From the NCBI GenBank assembly GCA_963678705.1, contig OY783213.1, forward strand, positions 10,978,451 through 11,042,450: a stretch of DNA of 64,000 nucleotides, in the 5' to 3' direction. This document shows positions 22,575-35,660 of the stretch, one piece after another; within the stretch, counting starts at the first letter, position 1; every line of letters starts with the position of its first letter. This stretch comes from Panorpa germanica (Eukaryota; Arthropoda; Insecta; Mecoptera; Panorpidae). Position numbers and translations under genes: made by a program. The notes under the pieces were generated by a model. It saw only the letters and a list, made by a program, of their open reading frames with translations, did not search any database and was not told where the DNA came from.

Positions 22575-23190
22575 TACTAGAGTTTACCCCCGTCGCAGAC
22601 GACGATTTTTTTTTGTGTGTGCCTTGAATATCATTTAAAATTTTGTTCCATTTTTAAATTTAAATATTAAACTCGCTCCATATTAATTTTACATATAAAA
22701 GCAAATAATTTTTCATATAAACTGACTAAAAAATATATTTTTTTTAACAAAATATTTTTTTTTCAATTTATTGGTTAAATGACCAACTTTTTTTCAAAAT
22801 TTTTTTTTCGATTTGTAAATTAGGTTCCAAAGTTAGCCTACATAAAAAATTTCAACTTTCTAGCACAATTTTTACCCTCGGCAAAAACCGCCCCCGTGCC
22901 CCCAAATAAAATTTTGAAATTTTCTTTTTTAATATGATATTCAATTATTAAGAAATCCAAACTGTGCCCCATAAATTCTTTAGCGCCCCTTTTATAAAAT
23001 TTTAATTTTCTAAACTTGGAAATATGTTCATATTTAAGATCGTACTACACATGCAAAATTTCACCTTTCTATCTTTTACGAACAAAAAGTTACATAGCAA
23101 AAAGTGCCCACTTTTTTCAAGTTTTTCTTAAATTACGGGTTTCCAGGAAATTCAGGCGAAAATCCGGGGACGCCAAAAGTCTTACAACCA
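22575..23190 (+). repeat. Repeat family E, copy 1
   Basis: It begins around gtttacccccgtcgcagacg and continues through runs such as 'accgcccccgtgcccccaaa' to 'gacgccaaaagtctta'. It matches the inverted copy at 41996-42725 but ends earlier. The terminus resembles dispersed insect repeats that begin with a short AT tract followed by a CCCCG-rich core. No terminal inverted repeat was found and the class is unknown. Confidence 0.65.
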
Positions 23191-23194
23191 TACA

Positions 23195-25140
23195 AAATTC
23201 ACTACCAAACATATAAGAATATAAGATCATAAATATACACCTGGAACATTATAATATAGGATAAGTTAACGTAATTTAAAGCATCTCTGGACCATATACT
23301 CACAAAATATTGAAGCTCTAACTAAACAATTAAAAAAGAAAAAAAATTGTAATTTATTGTTGGTTAACCCTGTATAATGTCAAGTACATTTTTCACTTTG
23401 AATTTACATCAAATATTGTTTTAAAATATAAAAATGTAATTGTACGATGTACGTACAATCGTGATCGATGTACAGACGATTTAACTTGCGCACAAGGTCA
23501 ACAGTTGTTGGAAAAAACATGTTATAAAATATATGGTGTCAAAGCACAGTACGTCAGTACTTTATAAAAGCTTTGAATGACACATATTCAAGCTCTGTCT
23601 CCAACACCATTTTTCATTATATTTTTTTCCTGTAAAACCAACCACGATCGATCCCATGTCCTGTGTATCCTGTAATAGTAATATCGTTTTTCCTGAATCC
23701 TGAATGTTCGACTAAAATAGTGGGATGAGGTATAGTTTTTATGGAACGGAAATGCTGCATCATAAAGAGGAGAGACGGTGAAATACAGGACTGAGAGGGA
23801 AGAGGGAAAGAGATGTAGGATGGTAGCGGAATATACAAGTTCGTGATAATGTGTAATGTGCTTGTGATATTTATATCATGTAATCCAGATAGATTTGTAT
23901 TTACAAAGTGTCAACAGTGTTCGCAAGTGGAGAGCGCAAGAGTTACACTTCCGTTGTTGCACCTTCCATACATTTTATGGATTATGTTTCAATCGCTCTA
24001 TAAAGAATAAAAATATCTTTTTTAACGCAATGTCGAGCCTGTATTTATGCCGGTGGCAAACATTTTAAACATTTACTATAATGTAAATAACATATTAAAT
24101 TTATAAAATAAATGAAAAATTGTTTGTAGCATTTGTTTTAATTCGTTCAACAATAAAAAACGTATTTTGGGTATTATAAAAGTGATAACTATCAACAACA
24201 ACAATTTATGAAATTTATTTTTTGTTTAGAAATAGTATGCATAATTTTTTTTTCTTATTGCTAGTTTTCCTGGAGCATTATACCATTTTGAAATCCTAAA
24301 GAGCTGCGCCAATTTTTAAAAAAACTTGCCATAGTAGTGTTTATACTTTTTTTTTACATCACGATGAGTTAAAGTGGACTGAAAGTAAAAATTTTAGGGA
24401 AAGAATAATTTGGATTACTGTTTGTGTAAAAACTACTTGCATTCTGGGATTTTTATTGGTTGTGGTGGATAGCAGTGCTATTTAGATTGCCGAAACAAAA
24501 TTTGTGAAAATTTGTGGTCATGGTAGTTAACAACATCTTAAGGTGTTTCAATTTTCGAAAGATTTTTATTTATTTTTTGCAATTTCAAAACAAAATGAGA
24601 TAATTTTTTTTTTTTTCTCGTGTAGTCATGAGCAGGACCACCCTCTGGTACCCGTTTTTCGTTGAATTTTGTTACATATCACATACCAGTTTTTTCCATT
24701 TTCTGTGCTCAACCTGATTTTTCGTAAACGGTGTAATATAACATTATCAAATCAAAAATAAATGAATCGGTATTTTGCAGCAGTGCATTTGCAGTACAGC
24801 AAACGTGGAACACTTTTATATTTTCCCTCATATCTAATTTAAAATCGTGTAGAGCTTCACAAATAGAGCAAAACGTAATACGACTATCGTCTACCGTCTA
24901 GCGTATATCGTATATCGTCTCTGGTCGACCGTCGTTATACTCCTACATTATTTGGCGTGGTTCCCGTTACGTTATATCCGTTATACTTCGACCACTGACG
25001 TAATATATTGAAGAAGACTACTATCACCTGATAAATTACTATTCTAAGCTAAGCTACGGGCTCCTGCATTCTAATACCAAGACGATAGCTCTTAGATGGC
25101 GTTGCTGAAACCAGTGTTGGTGAATATAACATAGAAACTA
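23195..25140. other. Intergenic, nothing recognised
   Basis: A short block near 24880-24960 repeats 'cgtcta/cgtata' motifs. The 73-codon minus-strand frame at 23617-23838 has no resemblance to known families. The shared phrase acacctggaacattataa occurs at 23236. Confidence 0.4.
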
Positions 25141-25144
25141 AATG

Positions 25145-25235
25145 ATTGGGTTGTGCGCCATAACTTAATTTCTATAAAATTGTAATATATATTGATAAAG
25201 TTGGTTATCGTAACCTCAAATGTCAATTATAAAGT
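25145..25235 (+). repeat. MITE family B, 5' fragment
   Basis: About 90 bp aligning with the left end of the copies at 10490 and 54974 (cttaatttctataaaa, tatattgataaag), with a degraded terminus gggttgtgcgcc. Confidence 0.6.
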
Positions 25236-25484
25236 ATAGCAGCTATTAAAGTTTAAAAAAGCCATCAAAATCCTCTTCCTACTCTTTTTCCTTCTGTGAA
25301 TTGTCTGTTTCCTGTCATACAACAGAGTGTAAAAGAGATGCACAATCAAACGTCAAAGATTACTTACAGTTGTCTCGTACAATGCATAAGTGTTGCTATT
25401 ATAAATGTGGTCTACAACAATTAATATAATCGATAACTTTGTGACGTCAAAAGTATGGCTGAAATGGTTAATAATTAATTAACG

Positions 25485-25700
25485 TAGTGGGTGGGAGCAA
25501 TAAAGAGAGAAAAGAGACAAGGAAGAAAGGAGACGGATGGCAAAGAAGATATGGAGAATGTTTGGTTTGTGAAAGAAAGATAGAGCAGCTGCTAAGAAGA
25601 GCCAGAGAAGGAAGAAGATGAATGACGGAAATACAGAGAAGAAGTAGGAAGAGTGAGAAAAAAAAGGGAGAGAAATATAGAGTTTAGAGAATAGAGATGG
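25485..25700 (+). repeat. Purine-rich tract
   Basis: Strong A/G bias on the plus strand. In one frame it reads Arg/Lys/Glu-rich sequence including GECLVCERKIEQLL, which could be a worn LINE zinc-knuckle region, but no His-Cys pair follows. The complementary 111-codon frame is an artefact of the same bias. Confidence 0.3.
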
Positions 25701-27090
25701 TACAGAAACTGTCACGAGGAGAAATGTCATTAGATAAAGTTTAATTAGAATCCAGAATAGTTTTAAGTTCAGTTGTGTTTTAAAACAAATATAAATAGGC
25801 ATTTCTTTAATCATTCATCATCCTTGTTCATCGTTTATATCATCACAATATCCATCAATAATTATTCAGATAAATAATTTAACTGTTAAATAATATTCGG
25901 ACTAAATGCAAATTTTTCTTACGGTCGACTAAACTAACAATGCTTAAAAATTTAACATGAAGTTTCAGATGTTTTAAAATGGTAATTCTTTTTATGTAAA
26001 AATAAAAGTTTAGTCTATAAAAATATAACATGAAATATACTAAAATTCAGGGATTGTAAACCTATCACTGCCGTACAAATATTTATTAATAATCTGCTGA
26101 CTAATCGACGCTTATTATAATTTATGGTATAATTACTTTCGTTTCTCTAATTTAAAGCAGTGCAGGCTAATTTAAAACAGTGTCTGTAAGCTCAAAGATT
26201 CGTAATCCCTGTTTAAAATGAGCAAATGTCCAAACATTTTAAACTTATAATATAACTTACAAAAATAAAATGCCTCCAACTACGATTTTAGATTTTCAAC
26301 TAAATAACGTTTTCCTGTCAAATTGGTAAATGGGTCGATTTTTACGAGATTAGTTTGGCTTGACCCAAGTGCCAAAAATAAATAACCAATATGTCTGGTA
26401 GCATCATGTTAGTGCCAAAGTTTTTGAACGTCTGAGTGACCAACGCGGGAAGGGTGTGGCTGTTGAACACGATGGAAACATAAATATAATGTTAGGGGCC
26501 CTTTAAAATATAAGAAAAACTTTTAATATGGGGTTGTAATAGTAATATACGTGGTAATAGAATTTACACACAGGATATAGTTAGGGGAGAGTGTTATATG
26601 TTTTGTTTAATGGAAATTATGTTGACTATACCTCACAGTTTCGCTACAGATTGTAGTTGCGATTGAAAGGATCTTTCATCAAGAGGTGCCATTTTAAATT
26701 AACAGAAAAACGCAATATTTTGGTGAAAAATGGTGTTATTTTTATTTTAATCCAAAGTACAAACTTTGAGGTTAGTAATGGTATACAATATCTGCCAAAA
26801 GTCATAGCAATGACGGTTGTAAATTGACAGTTCAAAAATGATAAAGAAAGACCCTCTCTTAATCACACACATATAATTTAATGGCTTATAAGGGAACACT
26901 GAAAGGAAAATAGTATAAATGTAATATTTTTCGCACTATGTTTATAAAGTTTGACTTGTTTTGAGGAAAAATTTGTTAAAAGTTTTAATGCGTAACTAAT
27001 GTATTTTCTGCGTTTGATATTCTTTGGCTCAGTTGATTACATGCATGGAATAATAATCATAAATCATAATCATAAAATCATAAATATATT
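25700..27090. other. Intergenic, nothing recognised
   Basis: AT-rich DNA with a short run of 'atcata' repeats at about 27055-27085. No gene-like frame. Confidence 0.4.
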
Positions 27091-27093
27091 ATG

Positions 27094-27182
27094 CAGTTGT
27101 GTAGTTTACATACATGACGATTCAACACCATAAAAATTGGTCATATAGAAGGATATCGGTGATAGAACGACGTTAAAAGAAA
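27094..27182 (+). repeat. SINE 3' fragment, diverged
   Basis: It follows the body of the SINE at 2671-2941 in order (gtgtagt, acgacnc-like ending in acaccataaa, tcggtgatag, acgacgtt) with a deletion of the central 'gactcagcatcgg'. Confidence 0.5.
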
Positions 27183-27184
27183 TG

Positions 27185-28750
27185 AGTTTTAAAAAATATT
27201 TTGTAATGTAGATTTAGTAATTTGTAATTTCTTATTTTTCAGATACCATTCATACAAAATTCTGTTGGTACTCGTCATGATTATCGCATTGCAATTCATT
27301 GTATAGCTGTTCTTTGCACGTAAATAATTGCACACCTCTCTCCCCTACTTTTAACATTCCTTCTCTCTTCATCTTTAACAGTTTCGCGATGAATTGTTCT
27401 GTAATGAATTACTTTGCGATTGATGAAATTACTACACGGCTAAAATTATACCAATATTTGGTAAGTGTTTTAATAACTTCTTTTTACTTAATACTATTAT
27501 TTAAGAGCTAGATTCTATTTAAGTGCATCAATAGAATATGTCCCAAGTACAAAATTATCTCGCAGTACAGGTTTCACTCCTACTAGCTTGCCACAAACCA
27601 ATTCTAAGGCTTAATTGCTACTTCTCATTTAACCACTTGCTAGCTTACTCCAAGCTAATTTGTGTGTTACATTTCTACCTGCGATGATGTACAATTGTAT
27701 GTAGAAACTCGCTACAAATGATACTATTAAAATAATATGAAAATATCTCAACAATAAAAACATCGGTCGATCGGACGATTGGTCCAGAGTACTCTACGTA
27801 CTCTATGCCCAACACTGCATACAGAGCAGCGGTATTGCATATCAAAGCGACCGCTAATGAAATAACGATAAATTACCATTGTTACCATAGAAAATATATT
27901 GGACATTAAAGTGAAGTAAACCACAATGTAATGACGTTATATAAAATAGGTTATTATATTGCAATTACGCTTCAAATGTGAAAATACTATTCAAAAATTA
28001 AATTATATTTAAAAATTATTTAAATACGTAACAAAAACCTGCAAATAGTTAAAAATGGTGACCTAAATATTTTGTTTTAAAATTAACATAAAAAGTTAAA
28101 CATTGAATAATATAAGTTTTAGTTAATATTTAGTTAAATGTAGAACATTTATTATTAGAGCTGGAATTTAGGAGTATATCTTGCTTATGTTTTTCAGGAA
28201 TATTACAATTTTGTCTTTGTGATGAGTACATGGAGCATAGAAGAAGCTTTACTGTTAATGGGCTATTACATTGTTCATAATTTATAATCTGTCCCAAGAG
28301 ATATTCATCAAATTTTGGTGATGCATGAAAATGACATGTGAGGTTGTCATCTACTGATGACGTACTCTTTGGCTTAAACTATTATATTAATACGAGCATT
28401 ATGCAACTAAGCAAATAACTTCTATACTGTTGTTGATAAGGCCCTTCGCACATGAATCGACTGATTGCAAAATAATCGAGCCGTGTTTCATGACTCTATA
28501 GAATTTTAAACAATAGCATAATATGGGATTTTATTGTGTCGTATTTGTATGTATATTTTTGAATAGTATTTGTGCACATCTCTGCTCATGGTGTCACCAT
28601 AAAAAGCATGCTCTGCGATAGAGAAACATAGTCGCTCAAAACGTGGTCAAAACCAGTTTAGTTTCGTTGCACACATAACAACACAGTTCTATTCTCATTT
28701 GTTTCGGGCGTGTGGGTACGACCTAAGTTCATTGGATTTTTTCGTTTCAG
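27185..28750. other. Intergenic, nothing recognised
   Basis: A short GC-richer patch lies at 27760-27860. The 70-codon frame at 27299 has no family resemblance. Confidence 0.4.
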
Positions 28751-28753
28751 CCG

Positions 28754-28890
28754 TCATATTGGTTTGTGGGGGTAGATTTGTACAGCTGATTCATTTGGAT
28801 GATTTCGTAATCTTCGTAGATATTTCTCGCTGATGACTTTAATTTCGTCCTTTACGTAAATGTATGAGTAAGGCTGCCATTTTTTGTTGA
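28754..28890 (-). pseudogene. Jockey-type LINE remnant: last about 45 residues of the polymerase ORF
   Basis: The minus-strand frame from about 28890 to the stop at 28754 reads KWQPYSYIYVKDEIKVISEK then YLRRLRNHPNESA. Jockey-clade polymerases end in this pattern: a W/P-Y...N segment, then I-x-x-x-I...A..Y...L..HPN shortly before the stop. Nothing upstream of it could be followed, so the copy is 5'-truncated or too diverged. The similarity is short, hence the moderate confidence. Confidence 0.45.
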
Positions 28891-28894
28891 AGTT

Positions 28895-31660
28895 ATAGCT
28901 TTCAAGAATGTTTATTTTAAAGGAAAACCAATGAGTACACCTTATGTTTAAGATTAAATCAATGTTTAATCCTTTTAGGTGATTAAAAAATTCGTTGACG
29001 GTTCGTTCCCTGATCTACAGTACTCTAGTACATGTTCATATAACGCTCAAAGATTAAATTTTTATCCTTACTTAATGCAGCAACACGTTCACTTAACGGA
29101 GATCCTTTAAGTGAAAAATTATTTACAAGAATTTCCTCCACCGATAGAATATTTTTTATAACACAAACAAATATAAAACAATATTGTTTTTGTTGAACAA
29201 CCCAACAAACCTACTTACTCCCCTCTCCCCCTTATTCATTTTTAACCCCGTAACACTCACCCCACAACAAATTCTATAGTTTTTCGCTACCTTTAAAATT
29301 CTGTATAAATATAACCGTATATATAATATGTTAGGAAGGGGTGAGGAGACGTGGGGGGAGGGGTAATGTATAAAAAGTAAAAGAAATCCAGAGATCATGA
29401 ATAGAACCAAATATACATGTAGGAAAAATAGAATAAAAACTGATAGAAAATGATAAAGACGAGTTGCACGGATTAGGTATGGAGACTCAGGAGGAAGTGA
29501 GTGAGAGAGATGTAGAGATTGAGAGAGTGAGGGAGAGAGAGAGTGTAATAGTTGATGATTCAATGTATGAGTTATAGGTATTGACTATACTTGAAAGGTG
29601 TAATATTCAGATAAAAGGTTTAAAGAGCAAATGGTTCTAGTACGAGTACAGTTTCATTTTTTTTTTAAATGCAGCCGGTTTTTTTTTTATTTTATCAATT
29701 TTAATTTTACTACATTGGGTTTATTTGAAATATGCAAATGTGTATTTACATAATCGTAATAAATAGTCAGAAGGTTCAGCCTACTTTAAATGAAAACTAT
29801 TGCCTTGATTTATGTTATGGTTTTCAGAAATATTCCATTTTTATTAAAAATTTATCTGATTTTATGTTTAAAATCTCTATATCTATAGCTGTACTAGAAA
29901 ATGTAGAGTTTGTACGTTAAATTGAAAATATAGTGGATATTAGCATCGTGTCTATGTGAAGCGCGGAAATAAACCAGGAATTTGTTATTTGTTTCTTGAT
30001 AAAAGTTAAAGCTTGTGTATAAATTAGAGATTACTTATTAATTACGTCACACATATTTCATAGTTTGTTTCAACCCCCCGTCCACTTTGACATGTCTTGT
30101 CACACATTGTAGACCCCTCTCTCTTGATGTGAAATCGTACATTTGAAAAACACATTTAATTATAATTAAAAATTAAAATAAGATCTTATTTCTTTTTTTG
30201 GAAGTCGAATTATACATTAGATGTGTCGCCACGAAGCTTATGACACTAACTCCGCTCTCACTTCCTCCCCCCTTTTTTTACTGTAGACATTTCATCACCT
30301 TTTTTTACAGATACAAAATGAATAATCGAAGGATTCGGTTGCTATATATTAATTACGACGCACGTAAAAAGGTGAATAGTGGTCCCCGTAGTGTGACAAG
30401 TGTGGGAAGGGGGGGGGGGTAGATTAGGGAAGAAGTCACCTTTTTGATGTGATATCTAATTTAAAATTCAACTTCATAAAGAAAAAACAACACTTAAAAT
30501 CAAAATAAGAATAAAAGAAATTCTTTTTTAAATGTGTTATATCACAAAGAAGTTGTGATTCCACAAAGTGTGATAAGATGTGATAATGGGAAAAGACCAA
30601 AATTGTTCTTGAACAAATGTTGTTTTAAATTATAGTTGTAATTTTGTATTATTACTTGATAAATCTATTAATGATTAATAATAAACGTTTACAAATAAAA
30701 ATACGTTTTTAACAATGCATCCAAAATATTTGATGGTTATGTTAAAGTAAGAAACAATTTTAATTAAATTACTAAAGCATGTCTGTTTATTTTCAAAAAT
30801 TAAAGCAAACACAATAAGGATAAGTACGAGTATAAGCACAAGGGTGGGTGTATATCGGTACCCCTGTGTGTTTTGTTTTATTTGAAGAGGTTTTTATTTA
30901 TAATTTTTATTATTACAACATATGAGGAAGGTATGACGTAATAAATAGAAAGAGATAGTTGTACTATTATGATCATTTCTTTTTTCTGTCAGAAATTCTA
31001 AATACATATATTAAAGTCAGAGCCCAGGGGTAACAAAACATGAAACATACCTAAAATAAACCACTGATACAAACAATATAACCAAAACAAATTATTCTAC
31101 TTTTTATATATTTTAATATAAAAAAAAACCGTTTTGTATTTATAATTTAAAAAATGTATGAGCTTGTATCGTTTCGTATGTATTTTTAGGTTTGGTGTTG
31201 GAGCAGGGAGAATGAGAGAGGGGTAGGTCTAGGGCTAGGGCGAAGAGGACTATACACATATTTTGTTTCAGTATATTTTATAAAAAATATATATTTGCTT
31301 ATAACAAAAATACTGGGGCTGAAACAATATTACACATATTCCATACATAGACAATAGACGGTACACGGGATAAATAGCGAACATACGAATAGAAGATCCC
31401 TTGGGAATCGGAGTAAGGATACGGGATACGTTGTACGGTGTACGGAGGAAGGTTCCAGAATGTTTGCGTTTTTAAATTTGGCTGTGTCGCATAATGTACT
31501 CGTATACACGTATTGTGTTATTTTTTCTATTTGTTTGCAACTTCATTAGATTTTGATTGTTATTGAATTTCGAAGGAGTTCGAGGAGCAAGGTTAATTCA
31601 CATTAAACACGAATATAACTAATATTACGACGAATAATTGTATAGAAATTGCAATGGTGT
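28895..31660. other. Intergenic with G- and GA-rich tracts
   Basis: The content is a GA-rich stretch (29480-29560), a run of 11 G at 30409-30419 and a purine-biased segment near 31200-31250. The 135-codon minus-strand frame at 29156-29563 is the complement of the purine-rich tract and shows low-complexity Ser/Leu/Phe sequence. No gene was recognised. Confidence 0.45.
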
Positions 31661-31664
31661 TTTC

Positions 31665-32325
31665 AAGTTCAGGGGTGCAGGGAAGGTTGAGGTCAAAGCG
31701 ATAAAAAAAGCATATTTTCGATAATGTTTTTTGATGACACAGTTGATGTATAATTACTACATGATAAAATGACATTTGAAGAATACTGTGTAAAATTTTC
31801 ATAAAAAAATAAGACATTGACAGTAAATCTCCGTAGATGCCACAAAAGAAATCGAAAAACCAAAATGATTTTATTACTTGATAAGTATAAGAACAGGCAA
31901 CACTGTTGAGTTTTTCTTTCTTGATTTTTCAATTTTTTACAGCACTTAAAAGTCAAAATACCGATTTTTCATGAAAAAAATCAGAAACTTGTTTTTTTAA
32001 AATAAGTTAAAATTAAAAAAAACTCTACAGCGTTACCTCAGCTTTTATGTAAAGAAAGAGTGTGCAAAATTTCAAAAGAATCGGTCCAGTAGATTTTGAG
32101 CTAGAGAGGGCACCGATTCTGAAAAAGCTAAGTGTGAGAAACGGCGTTTTAAAGTTTCACAGAAAAACGAAACCAGAGCAGAGAGGTGAAGACTTAAACC
32201 TTTATATCTCCGACAGTTTTACTCCAATCGACTTCAAATTTTCACACAATAAACTTAATATGTTGTACATTAATATAAATAAATAAGATGAAAAAACTAA
32301 TAGTTGACAACCACCCCCTTAATAG
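31665..32325 (-). repeat. Repeat family D, copy 3
   Basis: Same orientation as copies 2 and 4. It holds aaagaaagagtgtgcaaaat at about 32051 and ends in the complement of ttaagggggtggttgtcaac, so this copy keeps the 'ttaaggggg' terminus seen in copy 1. An internal deletion removes the stretch equivalent to MSYEWHR. Confidence 0.7.
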
Positions 32326-32329
32326 CACA

Positions 32330-33790
32330 AAAGATAGAACAGATTGTAAATTTACTAAGTTAGTGAAATAATGACGATATAGCAAAACTGTGTATCTAAT
32401 TCATAGTATGAGACTGCGCTAGGAATACCTAGTCATTTGAGTCGAACTAAAAAATCGAGTTTGACCAAGAGTAGTTACCATGTACTGTAGCAATGAAATA
32501 AAAAACATGATCAAGAACATTGATTGATACATTATTTAAATAAAAGCAATAAAAACAACATGGATCCAGACGTAAGTTACCGCTCAATGAATCAGGTTAG
32601 TTGAATTCAGCGTTTCCTGTTTATGGCTTAATCAATACCTCATTTATAAAATCCGTAATGACATTTTACTAGCGACTAGCGGCCGATCACGTGGTGTAGT
32701 TAATCGTACACTAATGGAATCCTCTCCACATAATTTTAATGGTACAGGGAGTCGCGAACCATCTGTATGTTTAAATAAATATAATTCACTTGTATTACTG
32801 AATAATTAATCAGGATCTAGATGGCTTTATACTGCACCATGTATTTACTAATAAAGTCACTTCTTGATTTATTGATTCGAACAAATATAGGTATGTTTTC
32901 AATTCTTAACAAAAATTGATTGTGACCAATAATTTTGTCGTAAGCTATTGCCTGCTGAAAACAATACGTAAACTTATGTATTATTTTACGTTTTGTTGTT
33001 TACGAAAATTTAATATAAGTGTGTTACATTCTCACTAAATAAATGCTAGATAATATATAATCTAATCTAATATATAATCTTGCATAAGAAGATTTATTAG
33101 CGTCACGAACCCGCTGGATTATGTCAATTGATTACTTTTGTTAAGTAAAAAAACTGGCAGAATTGTTATACCAATTTTTCATCCATTCTATGCTGCCACC
33201 CTGTAAAAACTATGATATCTAGTCAAACTTTTTAGACGTGCCACCTCTAGTTAATCTTTCCTGACTTCAAGCTAATTCTGAATGACCTTTTTCTTCAGCT
33301 CCTATGTAAAATCAAACGTCTCCAAACCGTTTTTGAGGGATTATGTTTCAGCTACGCCTTCTTAATATGTAACGCGATCTATTCTATCTATTTTTTTAAC
33401 AAATAAGCCGGGCGGATCTGCGTGTTACAGATTTAAGGTCCCCCGTAGCATTAGATACCTTTGTGGCTTGCTACGAATTTTAGTTAACACTCCAAGCTAA
33501 TTATATTTTCCTAACTCAGTTTTTTGTAATGGTTTTGAATGGCCCTTACCGGAGTCAATCTCGTTACAACCCTGCTTATGTGATCAGATAAATAGAAGCA
33601 TCACTTACTTATCGACCGTTATAATTATCCTGTAGTCCACTAGAATCTAAACTCAATCTATAGCAGCTAGATTAATGTTTATAGCTTCCAACTAATTCAT
33701 CCAAATTGGACCCATTCTTAAGAGAACTCGTGGAACACCAATGCAAAAGAAATGGAATAAACGACAAGAGAGTAGAATTTCACTGATAGA
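32330..33790. other. Intergenic, nothing recognised
   Basis: The phrase ccaagctaatt occurs near 33492 and also at about 27650, with loosely similar neighbours, which may mark another dispersed repeat. No gene-like frame. Confidence 0.35.
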
Positions 33791-33791
33791 G

Positions 33792-33847
33792 GTTATCCGG
33801 TTATCCTGCTATCCGGCTATCCCGCTATCCCGCTATCCTGCTATCCC
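33792..33847. repeat. 8-bp tandem repeat, 7 units
   Basis: Seven consecutive variants of gctatccc (gttatccg, gttatcct, gctatccg, gctatccc twice, gctatcct, gctatccc). Confidence 0.85.
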
Positions 33848-33849
33848 GT

Positions 33850-35120
33850 TAGACCCCTAGAGTAATTCGGAAGGAAATCCGATCATAAAGAAAATCTTTG
33901 TGATTCAAAGATTCGGTTCAGATAACTGGTCCTGTGTACGTATATTCATTGATTTGATCTCTGTGGGTTACTCCAAACAGTAACACAAAGCTTCGGGGGT
34001 CAGGCTTTATTACCATTGTCTTTAGGTATGCTTAGATGTCAGATTTACTGTTGGAACAAATTTTAAATTTCTAGCAGACAGCTTTAAGTCATAGTAGCTA
34101 CTGTTACAAAGTGGTGGATTAAGTTGTTAGCTCAAGTGAAGGATATTTGTCTGCAACGAACAGCGAACGTACTAACGAACGTCAGACGAATGTGGTAGTA
34201 CCAATTTGTCCGTAGTACGAGTTCTTGTGAATATTGGTAAATAGTTTTATTCTGTATCGATTATTAAGGTAATCTTAAGCTATGTCTGTTGAAGTCGATA
34301 TTGTATTTAACTAACACAACAACCTCCAAACTTTTATCATCTCATTTAACGACGGTTCCGACGCCATGTGATTTTACCAAACGGATTACTCAATAAGATC
34401 GTAGGATGATACTAGCGCCACTATTGACAAATTCTTACGATTTTTAGATAGTACCAACCTTTAAAAGATATATGTCATAATTTCTGACCATTGGTTTATA
34501 AGCAGCAGTTGTTCTAGTGACACTACTTTTGCACAAGGTTGCCACAGCGTTCATTTTCCACTACTCCACAGTAATGATAAACTGCTTCAGTACTTCCTAA
34601 AATATTTTCTTGATTTTTCTCCAAATAAATAAAATAAATCTTCTTCTTTTTTGTAGCAGTAGTCGTTGTTAAATTGTTGTGCGTCGTTAAAACAATGAGC
34701 TGTTTGCAAGTGCAATTAAAATGTAACATAATAAAAGAATCGACTTAGAGCGGCCAAAAGTGTACCAGTAGTAAGAGTAACGACACAAGAGGGAAGAGGG
34801 AGGAGAGAGGGATTTAAACGAGAAGCAACTCGATGTAAATGCAAATTGAGAGAGGGGTTGAAAATTGCTAAATGAGGAACAGCTAAAAGGAAAAATTATA
34901 CGACGAGATAAAAAAAGACTGAAAGACTTCTACTTGTCTGTGGGTAGAATATGAAGTGCACTCTAGAATAAATGTACTGGAAAGCTGTTATATTTAATTT
35001 ATTACCAAATGGTATTATACTCAAATTAAAATGTATTTTTATATATAAATTTATACTTTATTTAAAGTTTTTCTTTGGTCATCAAAATAAATTACCATCA
35101 AATGAATAATTTAGATTGCC
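33850..35120. other. Intergenic, nothing recognised
   Basis: A purine-rich stretch at 34760-34930 is the only compositional feature. The 68-codon minus-strand frame at 34523-34729 has no recognisable similarity. Confidence 0.4.
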
Positions 35121-35124
35121 ACAT

Positions 35125-35203
<79 letters not shown>
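35125..35203. repeat. Compound (CA)n-(TA)n microsatellite
   Basis: A short CA run is followed by more than 30 AT units without interruption. Confidence 0.95.
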
Positions 35204-35204
<1 letters not shown>

Positions 35205-35205
<1 letters not shown>

Positions 35206-35655
35206 GGAATTTAACTAGAAAATATAGCAATATTCATTTTCAAAACTTATTTTTGCGGTTCCATCTCATTGAAAGTCAGTGGAAGAAAGCTTAAAATGTA
35301 GTTACATTATTCATCTAACTAATAGCAGCTTAAGATTTTGATTTAATCATAAAAAAAACATGGTTTTTTTGATAATATTTAACCTGCTGTATAATATTGA
35401 CAACGGACCAGTAGGCGGGGCTTAAAAAACATGGCTACTGCTGGTGTGCAACCAAAGAATTAACCATAAGTTTACATTGAATTAGTGTCATGAATTTTAA
35501 TTATTTATGTTTTCTTTAAACCAACTTTTTCACTGGGTTGGATCAAATCCAGCTCAGAAAATTGTTAGAAATGCAGAAAAAATTCTGCAAGCTGGACATT
35601 TGATAAAATGTGGTAAAAATAATGATAATCCAAACAGTGACGTTGTGATACACAA
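35205..35655. other. Flank of the long hairpin
   Basis: It includes a GC-richer phrase at 35405-35455 (accagtaggcggggctt). Part of it (tggtgtgca) recurs in inverted orientation just beyond the right arm at about 36300, so the element may extend further out than the hairpin itself. Confidence 0.35.
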
Positions 35656-35660
35656 GTATA

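Noticed and set aside
23364..23385. TTAACCCTG as a possible piggyBac end
   Set aside because: No inverted partner with TTAA was found within several kb.
25479..25814. 111-codon minus-strand frame
   Set aside because: It mirrors a purine-rich plus strand; composition explains the open frame.
29156..29563. Longest non-transposon frame (135 codons, minus strand)
   Set aside because: Low-complexity Ser/Leu/Phe sequence produced by the complement of a GA-rich tract. It has no domain, no splice context and no match to known families.
30409..30419. Run of 11 G as a quadruplex or assembly artefact
   Set aside because: A single uninterrupted run has no loops to define a quadruplex and nothing nearby supports a function.
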